A stretch of 64,000 bases of DNA, from contig NZ_CP040504.1 of NCBI RefSeq assembly GCF_005886145.1, positions 1 through 64,000 on the forward strand. The letters run 5' to 3'. Under the pieces are notes generated by a model, which did no database searches, was not told the DNA's origin, and worked only from the letters and a program-made list of their open reading frames with translations. The stretch comes from Neisseria sp. oral taxon 014 str. F0314. Its GTDB lineage: Bacteria; Pseudomonadota; Gammaproteobacteria; Burkholderiales; Neisseriaceae. This document shows, one piece after another, positions 8,952 through 19,200 of the stretch (the stretch's first letter is position 1; each line of letters starts with the position of its first letter). The position numbers and the translations under genes are program-made.

Positions 8952-9994
8952 AAACGTCGTCTGATGAAAAAAACACCATAGGAGAAAATTCCTTATCAGA
9001 GGACTTATGGAATGAGGATTTAACCAATTTTTTACACCGTGTCTCGGCTCAACCTCATAAATATGACTATTTCTCTCTATTACGCCAACTGGAGGGTGTC
9101 AAATTTGTAACCGGCAACAAAGCTTTTGGAAAATCAACCAGTCCTAAACTGGAAAAAATTCGTATCAGACAAGAACCTTCACTCATTTTCGCCCCGAGAA
9201 ACATTCATTCCGTCAATTTAACAGCAAACTACGCGGAAATTTCTATCAATGGTTTCGGCCTGTTTGGCCCTTCAGGCCCACTCCCGCTGCATATAACAGA
9301 ATATGCCTATGAAAGACAACATCAACACGGCGATCGAACTTGGACAGAGTTCACCAATATTTTCCAGCATCGTTTGGCTATTTTATTCTATCGGGCATGG
9401 GCAAATGCACAAAGTATTGTTTCTTTAGATAAAAACTCTGAAAACCGATTTGGGAAATATATCGCTTGCTTCAACGGATTATATTCCCCATCAACTCAAA
9501 GCAAAGAAAAAATACATCCTTTCTCCAAATGCTATTTTGCGGGGTTATTATTAAGACAAAGTCGTTCGGCAGCCAATCTCCAAAAATTATTGACTCAGTA
9601 CTTTAAGGTTCCAACCAATATTCAAACCAATATTGGATACTGGATAGATGTTCCTGAAGAAAAAACCCTAATCGGCATCTCATCATATCCTCTTGGAACA
9701 GGACTGCTTTTAGGAGATAAACTTTATGATGTTCAAAGCAAATTTCGTATTATTATTGGTCCGCTTACCTTAGATGCATACCAGTCTTTTTTTAAGAACG
9801 GTTACAACACCCTGCGTTTAAAAGAATGGATACGTATATTTTTGGCAGATGAATACGAATGGGACGTACAACCCATTTTAATGCAAAAGGAAATTCCTCC
9901 TTGCACCCTAGGTGGAGATACACAACTAGGATTATCAACGTGGCTGGGAACCGTCGAACATGATGCAGAAGACTTGATTGTCCAAAGCCATTAA
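8948..9994 (+). CDS. tssG: T6SS baseplate protein TssG
   Basis: The protein (348 residues) matches TssG/VasB: KYDYFSLLRQLEG near the start, then IRIRQEPSLIFAPR, a Gly/Pro-rich GFGLFGPSGPLPLHITEYAYER and FQHRLAILFYRAWANAQ. It forms the TssF-TssG wedge complex. The start overlaps the tssF stop (ATGA at 8948-8951), which indicates coupling. The longer frame from 8915 is unlikely because it adds a segment overlapping tssF without family resemblance. Confidence 0.93.
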   Translation: MKTSSDEKNTIGENSLSEDLWNEDLTNFLHRVSAQPHKYDYFSLLRQLEGVKFVTGNKAFGKSTSPKLEKIRIRQEPSLIFAPRNIHSVNLTANYAEISINGFGLFGPSGPLPLHITEYAYERQHQHGDRTWTEFTNIFQHRLAILFYRAWANAQSIVSLDKNSENRFGKYIACFNGLYSPSTQSKEKIHPFSKCYFAGLLLRQSRSAANLQKLLTQYFKVPTNIQTNIGYWIDVPEEKTLIGISSYPLGTGLLLGDKLYDVQSKFRIIIGPLTLDAYQSFFKNGYNTLRLKEWIRIFLADEYEWDVQPILMQKEIPPCTLGGDTQLGLSTWLGTVEHDAEDLIVQSH

Positions 9995-10090
9995 TACATT
10001 TTAGTTTCAGACGGCCTCAAATTGTCTGGGATAACAAAGTTGTCGTTATAGTTATAATTGATTATATTAAATTCGGATAAAGGAAATTGT

Positions 10091-12721
10091 ATGTCAGATA
10101 TCAGCCGCAGCGTTTTATTCGGGAAACTAGATGCCACTTTATATAAAGCATTAGAAAACGCTTATACTTTCTGCCGACTTCGTGAAAACAGTTATGTAGA
10201 ATTAGCTCATTGGCTTCACACCCTTTTACAAGCAGAAAATACTGATGTTTTCTGCCTCATCAAACGATTTGATTTAGATGAAGCAAAAATTCGAAAAGAC
10301 ATTTTAGCGGCAGTGGAGAAGTTACCGTCCGGAGCAACGGCCGTAACCGACTTTTCCGAGCATATTCAAATCGCCGTAGAACAGTCATGGACATACAGCT
10401 CCCTTAAGTTCGGAACAGATAAAATTAGAGGAGCACATCTTTTCTATACCTTGCTGAAACTGAAAAACCTGCAAAATATTTTAGCCAATATATCTCCCGA
10501 ATTTTTAAAGCTGAAACCTGAGACATTAGCAGATGAAATTTTAACTATTACCGCCAATTCCGAAGAAAATGCCGATATCGCAAAACATATCCCGTCCGAT
10601 CGGACAACAGCCGGCAGCAATAATGCCGAAAGTGCTTTGGCCAAGTATGGTAGCAATTTAACGGAAAAAGCCCGAAATGGCGAAATTGACCCTGTAACAG
10701 GCAGGGACGCCGAAATCAGACAAATTATTGATATCTTGATGCGCCGCCGCCAAAACAACCCCATCCTTACCGGAGAGGCCGGGGTGGGTAAAACAGCACT
10801 TGTCGAGGCATTGGCGTTACGTTTGGCGGCTGGAGATGTTCCTCCAAACCTGAAGGGCGTACAACTGATTTTGTTGGACATCGGTTTACTTAAAGCCGGA
10901 GCCAGTGTCAGTGGCGAGTTTGAAGCTCGACTCAGATCAGTAATGGATGAAGTAGAATCCAGCCCTATACCCATTGTTTTGTTTATAGACGAAATCCATA
11001 TGCTGATTGGTGCTGGTGGAGCAGCAGGAACAGGAGATGCAGCCAATCTACTGAAACCTGCACTGGCACGCGGAAAACTCCGTACCATAGGCGCAACCAC
11101 ATGGTCAGAATACAAAAAGTATTTTGAAAAAGACCCTGCCCTAACTCGCCGCTTTCAAGTTGTCCAAGTTGAAGAGCCAAACGAAAAACAAGCTGCCGAC
11201 ATGCTTAGGTCAATTAGTGGTTCTTTAGAGAAACACCATAAAGTAATTATCTTAGATGAGGCAATCCAAGCAGCAGTCAAACTTTCACATCGCTATATTC
11301 CCGCGCGCCAACTTCCCGATAAAGCCGTGGGTCTAATTGACACTGCCTGTGCACGCGTCGCCGTCAGTCAACACTCTACGCCCAGTAATATCGAATACCT
11401 ACAGAAAAAATTGCAGGCATTACAAGTGGAACAAGCTGGTTTAGAGAGAGAACGAAAGTTATGCTTGGATTCAAAAGACAGACTGAATGCTATTGCACAG
11501 GAATCTTCCGACATTCAAAACCAACTAAAAAATTTGGAAGACCGGTGGCAAAAAGAATCAGATTTAGTTACCAATTTATTATCCGTTCGCGAAAAAATCA
11601 TGTCGCCGGAAATATCGGACAATCCTACGGAAAATAACCAGCTGTTTGAGCAACAGAAAAAACTGGTTACCGAACTCAAAGCACTGCAAGGCACCAAACC
11701 CTTAGTTATGCCTCTAGTAGATGAACTGGTTATTGCTGATGTAGTAGCAGATTGGACAGGAATCCCCGTGGGCAAAATGATGAAAGACGAACTGGAGGCC
11801 GTCTTAATGCTAACTGATACATTGGCTCAACGTATCATTGGACAAAACCACGGATTAGAAGCAATCGCCCGCCGTATCCAAACTTCTCGTGCGAACTTGG
11901 ATAATCCAAACAAACCAATCGGGGTTTTCATGCTTGCAGGACCATCGGGAGTTGGTAAAACCGAAACGGCACTTGCCCTAGCAGATACCTTCTATGGAGG
12001 TGAACAAAATGTCATCACGATTAATATGAGTGAATTCCAAGAGGCTCATACAGTATCGACGTTAAAAGGTGCCCCTCCCGGATATGTAGGATACGGAGAA
12101 GGTGGGATACTGACCGAAGCGGTACGCCGCAGACCTTATAGTGTTGTATTGCTTGATGAAGTAGAAAAAGCCCATCCTGATGTACATGAAATCTTTTTCC
12201 AAGTATTCGATAAAGGCTGGATGGAAGATGGAGAAGGACGCTATATCGATTTTAAAAATACTATCATTATTCTTACTACCAACGTCGGCACAGACTTAAT
12301 AATGGATATGTGCGAAGATCCTGACTTACTGCCTTCACCAGAAGGTCTACTCAAAGCACTGCGGCCATCGCTATTAAAAGTTTTCCCTGCTGCTTTACTT
12401 GGCCGCATGCAGGTAATCCCCTATTACCCACTTTCTGCCGATATGCTGACAAAAATTGTTGAGTTGCAGTTAGGTAACATCGTGAAACGCATCAAAGCGA
12501 ATCATAATATCGAATTAACCTATCAACCAGCTGTTTTAAATCTAATCGTATCACGATGTACAGAAATCGAATCTGGAGGACGTATGATTGACGCCATTCT
12601 GACAAACACAGTCTTGCCTCAAATCAGCCGTGAACTACTATCGCGTGCAACTGAAGACAAACAAATATTTAAAATTAGAATTGGAGTGAAAAATAACGAT
12701 TTCACTTATAAATATTCCTAG
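10091..12721 (+). CDS. clpV: T6SS sheath-disassembly AAA+ ATPase ClpV (TssH)
   Basis: The protein (876 residues) is a two-domain ClpB-type AAA+ ATPase with the ClpV variations. An N-terminal Clp-N domain is followed by a first AAA module (Walker A GEAGVGKTAL near residue 230, Walker B VLFIDEIHMLIGAGG), a short middle coiled region (about 430-520) and a second AAA module (GPSGVGKTET near residue 617, VVLLDEVEKAHPDV). It unfolds contracted TssBC sheath for recycling. ATG 10091 has AAAGGA upstream and gives the usual N-terminus. It is the last gene of the rightward operon. Confidence 0.96.
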   Translation: MSDISRSVLFGKLDATLYKALENAYTFCRLRENSYVELAHWLHTLLQAENTDVFCLIKRFDLDEAKIRKDILAAVEKLPSGATAVTDFSEHIQIAVEQSWTYSSLKFGTDKIRGAHLFYTLLKLKNLQNILANISPEFLKLKPETLADEILTITANSEENADIAKHIPSDRTTAGSNNAESALAKYGSNLTEKARNGEIDPVTGRDAEIRQIIDILMRRRQNNPILTGEAGVGKTALVEALALRLAAGDVPPNLKGVQLILLDIGLLKAGASVSGEFEARLRSVMDEVESSPIPIVLFIDEIHMLIGAGGAAGTGDAANLLKPALARGKLRTIGATTWSEYKKYFEKDPALTRRFQVVQVEEPNEKQAADMLRSISGSLEKHHKVIILDEAIQAAVKLSHRYIPARQLPDKAVGLIDTACARVAVSQHSTPSNIEYLQKKLQALQVEQAGLERERKLCLDSKDRLNAIAQESSDIQNQLKNLEDRWQKESDLVTNLLSVREKIMSPEISDNPTENNQLFEQQKKLVTELKALQGTKPLVMPLVDELVIADVVADWTGIPVGKMMKDELEAVLMLTDTLAQRIIGQNHGLEAIARRIQTSRANLDNPNKPIGVFMLAGPSGVGKTETALALADTFYGGEQNVITINMSEFQEAHTVSTLKGAPPGYVGYGEGGILTEAVRRRPYSVVLLDEVEKAHPDVHEIFFQVFDKGWMEDGEGRYIDFKNTIIILTTNVGTDLIMDMCEDPDLLPSPEGLLKALRPSLLKVFPAALLGRMQVIPYYPLSADMLTKIVELQLGNIVKRIKANHNIELTYQPAVLNLIVSRCTEIESGGRMIDAILTNTVLPQISRELLSRATEDKQIFKIRIGVKNNDFTYKYS

Positions 12722-12755
12722 ATTTTTAGTCACTAAAAAGAAAGAAGACTGAGAG

Positions 12756-12789
12756 GAGAGGGGAATTTCCCAAAAACTAAACCCCTCTC
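12756..12789. terminator. Shared hairpin between convergent T6SS operons
   Basis: An 8-bp stem (GAGAGGGG at 12756-12763, CCCCTCTC at 12782-12789) lies between the clpV stop and the DUF2169 stop and is A/T-rich on both sides. It could terminate both convergent transcripts. Confidence 0.6.
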
Positions 12790-12798
12790 TTAAATAAA

Positions 12799-13935
12799 TT
12801 ACCGTAAAGAAGGAGGAATGATGATGAAATCTGTTTTCCTTACCCTCTCATATTCTTTCGCCAATTCTATTTGTAATTGACGTTCATTTCTCGAAATATA
12901 TCTTAACTGGCATTGCTCAATCTCCAATTCTTCTGGTAACGCTATCCTATAACTACAATCGATTTTTCTTTTCTCAACATCTACTAAAATAGTATCCAAC
13001 TTTAAATCTAAAGCAATCGAAAAATTACTAACAGTCAACACATGTACAAATAATGTCTCTATAGGTAGCAAAATAGAAAAGCGCTGTTTAGGTGCTATAT
13101 ACGATGGAATAAGTCCTATAAATGTCAATTTATAAACATGATTATGTTTTAAATATGGTATTTGCAATTCAGGATGGGCTCCATTCCAAAAAGACATTGA
13201 AAAATCTTTTGGTAATAGTGGAGCTCGATTTTCCATCCATTCCGTATCCATTGTACCACTATACTGTACACGACTAGCAAAATAGCGGGCAAAAAAACCG
13301 AATCCTTCTGGAATATTAATTTCATTAGGTTCAAGAATCGGCTTAGTGGGATCATAAATCTGATGAGCTTCTAATAGTTTTTTATAACTATTTCTTTTTA
13401 AAAACTCATTAGAATATGATCCCTTCCCTACAAGATTTTCTTGCAAATATCCACATTCTTTTTTTCCACCAGCATGAATCCCACCAAAAGCATATTCATA
13501 TCTGATAGGTAAAGAATATATAGATTTAGGTTTCCCTAATGTCCACCCTATTACTTCCTTGATCCAATGCCTTTCACCTGTAGCAACCAATGATTTTTCA
13601 TAATCACCAATTTGAATACATGCGGGAATTTCTTCAATCTTCTTTTCATTTGGAGAATAAGCAGTAGCATTAATAATAATATCAACTTTTGGTTTATAAA
13701 TTACGAAATCACACTCTGCTAAAATAGATGAGCGCATTGGATCACCCTCATAAATATCTTGAGAATGAAGTAAGGTCTGCGTCTCTGAAAATTGTAACTC
13801 AGCTCGATCATCATGATTATCTATATAAAAATCATAACTGACTTTAGCAACTATTGTATTATAAACACGATCTAGTTGATCAAAACTCTGAAATTGTTGG
13901 GCATGAAAAAAAGTAAAATTCTGCAGATCAAACAT
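12799..13935 (-). CDS. DUF2169 family protein, probable T6SS effector adaptor
   Basis: The 378-residue protein resembles the DUF2169 family: an N-terminal beta-rich region with KVSYDF, a CDFVIYKPKVDIIINATAY segment, LPIRYEYAFGG and NPxG-like loops, and FSMSFWNGAHPELQIPYLKHN in the second half. DUF2169 proteins are encoded beside vgrG/PAAR genes and are thought to act as adaptors that load effectors on the spike. It lies 18 bases after vgrG in the same direction, which fits that role. It has no signal peptide or membrane segment, so it is probably cytoplasmic. The specific cargo is not shown by the sequence. Confidence 0.8.
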   Translation of the reverse strand: MFDLQNFTFFHAQQFQSFDQLDRVYNTIVAKVSYDFYIDNHDDRAELQFSETQTLLHSQDIYEGDPMRSSILAECDFVIYKPKVDIIINATAYSPNEKKIEEIPACIQIGDYEKSLVATGERHWIKEVIGWTLGKPKSIYSLPIRYEYAFGGIHAGGKKECGYLQENLVGKGSYSNEFLKRNSYKKLLEAHQIYDPTKPILEPNEINIPEGFGFFARYFASRVQYSGTMDTEWMENRAPLLPKDFSMSFWNGAHPELQIPYLKHNHVYKLTFIGLIPSYIAPKQRFSILLPIETLFVHVLTVSNFSIALDLKLDTILVDVEKRKIDCSYRIALPEELEIEQCQLRYISRNERQLQIELAKEYERVRKTDFIIIPPSLR

Positions 13936-13953
13936 TAATAAATAATCCTTTAA

Positions 13954-16230
13954 TCAATTTAGATGAATTTTGCTCGAATCTACAGAAACAACCCTTTTGC
14001 CATTGATAGTAATTTTCTTAGCTGAAATTTTAATTTCTCCTCTACTCATCGTAATAGAAGACCCCCCGACACGTAAAGTTACTTTGGCACCTGCTACAAT
14101 CGTAGTATTAATAGCACTACGCATGCTTGCATGCAAGCCAGAAGCTAAAGCAATTGCGCCTCCTACTATATGTGTCTCAGCCCCAATAACATTAGTCATA
14201 CTTAAACCACCTACATTAAGCATACTCGCACCACCAACATTAGTCACCTTTGCGGCTCCAACATTATCAATACTGCAAATTGTTACTGTTTCTTGTCTAT
14301 TTCCGCCAATATTACTTACTTCATTAGCAGTAACAGTCTTATTTCTATTCGCTCCTACTGTAAATGCTTGATTTTTTCCAACGGTAACACTTTGATCCTG
14401 CCCAATCATCAATGCTTGACTTTGACCTACTGAGATCTGCTCACTTTGCCCAACAGAACGAGTACGATTCATAGAAACATTAACACTTTGATCTTTTCCT
14501 ACGCTAATACTTTGACTCTGACCAACATTTAAACTTTGATTTTGTGTTACAGCCAAACTCTCATCTTGTCCCACAGAAGCATTACGGTTTTGAGCAACAG
14601 AAACTGTTTCATTTTTTTGAATACTTTTCGTTCTTTCACCTGTAACGGAAAGGGTTTCATTATTACCAATAGTAGTAGTTCGATCATTATTCACATTACG
14701 TGTCTCATTATTTTTTACTAAAGAAGTTAAATCTTTTTGTGCTTGAAAGTTGACTATCTCCGCCCCAGCAGTATCATTAAACATTAATTCATTGTAGTTA
14801 GCCAATGGTGAATTAAAACTTTTACTCTTAATCCCTGATTGCTTAGCTGCAGAGGGAAATCCCCATGGTGGCGTCATAGCACTATTGTATAGACGTCCAA
14901 TAATGATTGGACGATCTACATCTCCATTGATAAAATCTACCAAAACTTCTTCGCCAACGCGGGGAGTATTAATCGAACCAAATCCAGAACCAGCTGAACC
15001 CTGCGCAACTCGTACCCATCCAGAACTATTTTCATTCATTTGTCCATATTTATCCCAATGAAATTGTATTTTAATATCACCATATTCATTAGTATAAACT
15101 TCCTCCCCTCCTGGACCAGTTACGGTAGCGGCTTGCGTACCTATAACTTGAGGTTTAAGTGTTTTTAATGCCGGCCTATATTGAAATGATTTAGGTAATG
15201 CTCTAAATGAAATCCTAAAGGATCCTATTTTTTCACCTGTAGTATAACCAGCCTCCTCAAATTCATATTTAGTCGAAATGAGCAAATACTCTGTATTAGA
15301 CGAATAATGAGGATGTTTAATCAACGAAAAGGTATGCCCCGGAGCTAAAGTTAAAGCTGTTCCTGCTCCTCTTATAAGCTTAGTTTCACTTTTTAAACTT
15401 TCACTACGAACTTGGCTATAATTCTGCGCTTCCGAAACATCACTAAATCCTGTATAAAATTCATAATGCTTCATATCTATTGAATTAAAATTATGTACGG
15501 CCTCAGAGGCTTTCATTTCAACTTTAGCATTTTTATAATTATAATCTTGAGTAATAAATTGACTCGATTTTAAAGAATCTTTCTCCAACCACTCATCAAT
15601 ATATTCAATATCAGGAGTTCCTGGAGTACTTTGTCTAGAATGGTATGGAATAGACACTGTACCAGAAATTGAAGGCAAGACATTGACATCATCTACAATA
15701 ATCAACTCGTGCGAATCACTAGTATGTTTAAAGTAATAGTAAATTCCTTCTTGTTCGAATATACGATTTAAAAAATTAAAACTACTTTCTTGATATTGCA
15801 CGCAATATCCTCTAGTTCGATAAGACTTTTGACATTGTATTTGATATGGAAATCCGAAGGAAGACAACACTTCTTTTGAAATGTCTAAGACTGACTTTTC
15901 CACAAACGAACGACTATCAACATTTTGAGTTAAATACCACATAAACGGCCGCACAATACATGTATATGTATAGTATCCCTCTTCATCCTCATCCTCTCCT
16001 ATATAACCGAAATCTGTTGCTAATCCATTTAGATAACGCTTACCACCCGTTTGAGTATCGATCTCCAATGTTATCGGTTGTCCGATAATCTCATTACCTT
16101 GCAAATTAGCATTCTTTGAAACAAAAACAATATCAAATTCAAACAGATCTGAAATTTTCTCTACCCCAGTCATTCTTTTAAACAACAAATCAGATCCAAA
16201 AGGAGTTTGGGCAATAATGGTCCTATTCAT
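13954..16230 (-). CDS. vgrG: T6SS spike protein VgrG (TssI)
   Basis: The 758-residue protein has the gp27-like N-terminal half (VEKISDLFEFDIVFVSKN, ITLEIDTQTGGKRYLNG, SSFNFLNRIFEQEGIYYYFK), then a gp5 OB region (EYGDIKIQFHWDKYG, SGWVRVAQGSAGSGFGS, DFINGDVDRPIIIGRLYN). The tail from about residue 520 is a long repetitive beta-helix. No extra enzymatic C-terminal domain is obvious, so it is more likely a carrier spike than an evolved VgrG. It lies between tssM and the DUF2169 gene, all leftward. Confidence 0.95.
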   Translation of the reverse strand: MNRTIIAQTPFGSDLLFKRMTGVEKISDLFEFDIVFVSKNANLQGNEIIGQPITLEIDTQTGGKRYLNGLATDFGYIGEDEDEEGYYTYTCIVRPFMWYLTQNVDSRSFVEKSVLDISKEVLSSFGFPYQIQCQKSYRTRGYCVQYQESSFNFLNRIFEQEGIYYYFKHTSDSHELIIVDDVNVLPSISGTVSIPYHSRQSTPGTPDIEYIDEWLEKDSLKSSQFITQDYNYKNAKVEMKASEAVHNFNSIDMKHYEFYTGFSDVSEAQNYSQVRSESLKSETKLIRGAGTALTLAPGHTFSLIKHPHYSSNTEYLLISTKYEFEEAGYTTGEKIGSFRISFRALPKSFQYRPALKTLKPQVIGTQAATVTGPGGEEVYTNEYGDIKIQFHWDKYGQMNENSSGWVRVAQGSAGSGFGSINTPRVGEEVLVDFINGDVDRPIIIGRLYNSAMTPPWGFPSAAKQSGIKSKSFNSPLANYNELMFNDTAGAEIVNFQAQKDLTSLVKNNETRNVNNDRTTTIGNNETLSVTGERTKSIQKNETVSVAQNRNASVGQDESLAVTQNQSLNVGQSQSISVGKDQSVNVSMNRTRSVGQSEQISVGQSQALMIGQDQSVTVGKNQAFTVGANRNKTVTANEVSNIGGNRQETVTICSIDNVGAAKVTNVGGASMLNVGGLSMTNVIGAETHIVGGAIALASGLHASMRSAINTTIVAGAKVTLRVGGSSITMSRGEIKISAKKITINGKRVVSVDSSKIHLN
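14280..14725 (-). repeat. VgrG tail: degenerate short repeats
   Basis: This part of vgrG encodes tandem degenerate repeats of about 8 residues with the pattern x-x-S-V-G-Q-x-Q (for example SLNVGQSQSISVGKDQSVNV), expected to form the triple-stranded spike. The repeats may allow length change by recombination. Confidence 0.8.
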
Positions 16231-16283
16231 TGAAAGCTCCTAATTTTTAAATTAGTTTAATTATTCCAAAATCTATAATAAAT

Positions 16284-19200
16284 TTAAATGCAGTTGAAAT
16301 TATGTAATTTGGCCAAATTAAACGGATTTGGCGAGGTGGATGTCGCGAACTCCAAAACTACGTTTTTACCTCGAATATTGTATTCGACAGTTGTAGTGTT
16401 GTTTGTTTGCTGTACGATACGGCCTTTTTCAACAAGTCTGAAAATCGACCAAGGCCCCGCTGTGCTAATTCCGGCATCTCTGGTTTGAGGAGAAACAACA
16501 TCAATTTTTGCTCCTGCGTCTCCATTTTGCGCCGGCCAACTGAAAGCGATTGGTGTAACCGGGCCGTGGCTATATATATAACTTTTACCATCATAGGAAA
16601 TATTGACGCTTTCCAACTCAGGATCCAGCATAACGACTTTAATGGAAAAATCGAATTTCGGTGTTTCGGAATTTTTATCGAAATAGCTTTTCCGAATTTC
16701 GGCGATATGATTCAGAATAGCAAAACGTTCTTTAAACAGCTCGTTTTTGGTTATAACTGTATCCAATTTATCTGATTTTGCTAAAATAGCATTTGAACCT
16801 GATAAGTTATTGAACTGGCTATACATACCGTTCGGGCCGAAAATATTCGCAAACTCCTCCACAGCTACATTGTTATTCGATCCTGCTATAAAAGGATAAC
16901 CTTGTTTGGTGATGTTTTCGCATTTATTCGAAACATCGGCCAACTGTGTATCCAACGAAGACATCAGTTTCTCATCAACGACTTTATCGGTATTTTGTAG
17001 AATGACGCCGGAGAAATTGTCCAACATTTCTCTGAATGGAGGAGGAAGGCGGTTCACTTCGGCTTTATATTTCACCAAAGAATCGTCAGGAGGCAAATCC
17101 ACGCCTTTCTCTACCGCTACATTCACGGCAACCAAGTAAACATATAGGTCATTAATAGCATCAGTTACATTATTGATAGCCGGAGGTTGGTTGTTTTCCG
17201 ATACAGTCAGGATATGGTAGTCTGAAAATACATCATCAACCGGATTAACTTTTGTTAAAGCGTTTAAATCATCACTGACTTTACCGTCTTTACCGATTAG
17301 TCCACCCAAGCCTGATTTGTTCAGCCATTCCGTAAGTTTATTATCGGTTTTATCTGCAATATCGTTGGTAAAACTCAGCTTTGTATTATTACTGATACCT
17401 TTGATCAAACTAACCAACGGGGAATTTTTCTCGGAAAGCAGTTTGGCAATCTGAATATTCTCTCTGGCCGATTTTGAAGTAACCAATGATAAGTCAGACA
17501 AATAATCCTTCCATACCCTGATGTAGTTATTAAAATAAATACCTTGTGCATCGGAAAGGACATTCTCCTTGCTTTGGCTCAAAGAGGCATAGTCGCCAAG
17601 AACCCATGAATCTTCGTTAAAGAATTGCTCGGCAGACTTGACCATGGCAGGCAAAACCCTAGTCATGTAAGTCTCTTTTGTGTAGAGAAAATCAATGGGT
17701 TCTTTTAAAGACCTACCGCTTTTGCGGCGAAAAAGCAGATGGCTCTGTACTCCACCCATACTGGAAAAAGACACGGGCCTTAAACCGGTTACGTCCGAAT
17801 GTATGATCGAATTAGCCGTATCTTCCCATACCATGGAAGCAATGTCCCTTTGGGAAACTTCACGCCTGCGCTGATCTACCAAATCCGCATCATAGGGAAT
17901 GCTGGTAATGATTCTCCGTTTGGATAAAATTTGGGTTAACGCTGCCTCAACCGATTCTTTTTGTGCCGCACTGATATTGGCAACTTCGGATTCGGATAAA
18001 TTTGACATCAGCCAGCTACGCATGAATTCGGGATCAAAACGTTCTTTGTCAAACATCATCAGATAGGCTTTTAATGCGTTATATCCTTTGATGCCGTCTG
18101 AACCTCTGGTTGTCCGTAACAATTCGTCAATTCTGTAACTGATTAAGGGCATAACATTGTCTTCGAGAATTCTTTGATAAGACGATTCTCCGACATCTTT
18201 CATTTGATTGCCCTGATATAGCCCCATTCTATAACTCAGCGGAGGAGAGGATAAATCGGGAAGCTCTTTGGTTTTCGTCGTGTCTCTAACTTGTTCGGCA
18301 AAAGTAACAGCTTTCAACAGATCAGGCGTGTTTTCAGACGGCCTTATCTTTTTCTCTAATTGAATGGCTTTGTTTTTGACTTGTTCCAAATATGAACCAT
18401 TATTGGAATAACTGTTCAGCATCAGAGTGAGACAACCGACAACTACGATTGCGGCAGCAGCCACACCCAGCCAATACTGCATCTGGTTTCTGACAAACCA
18501 TGATTTATTCTCACCCGCAAGTCCAGCTTCGTTGAATATAACATCGGCAAAAAGTTTATTTAAGAAGAAGCTGGCTTGCGTGTTACTTGTTTTGGTTTCT
18601 GAATCTAAATATTTTTTGGACAGACGGAAATCATCTTGTAAACCGTCTAATACCGGATTGAAACCTTCACCTTCTTGTGTTGCGCTAGAGAAGTAAACAC
18701 CACGCCATACAATGGAATCTTCAAATTTTGAAGATTTGGATAATTCTTTTAAAAGAGATAAAACAGCATGGTTTAAGCGTTCAAACTCTTCAGGGAATGC
18801 AAATGCCGCCGCCTTGTCTTCGGAGGACTCCAGTTCGTTAACTGTTCCAAGCATTGATATACGGAGTTTATCCACAACCTCGGAAAGCAAATTGGAGGCG
18901 GTGGCAATCGGAGTTTCTGCACCTTCGTTGGAAGCTAAAGAAATGCCAAAATACTGTTTGCTTTGCTCTTCAGTTAAATGTTTAAAGAACGGATTGAACC
19001 CGTGGAGCAAGTCCAATTTGGTTACCATGAGGTACAGTGGGAAATCGATACCCAACTTGGTGCGCATTTCATGGATACGTTTACGCAGCTCCACAGCTAT
19101 TTCGGCGATATTGGTTGTGCCGTTCAATAAGTCGTCAACACCTACGGTAACCAATGCTCCGTTTATCGGTTGTTTGGGACGGTATCGTTTTAAAAGCGAT

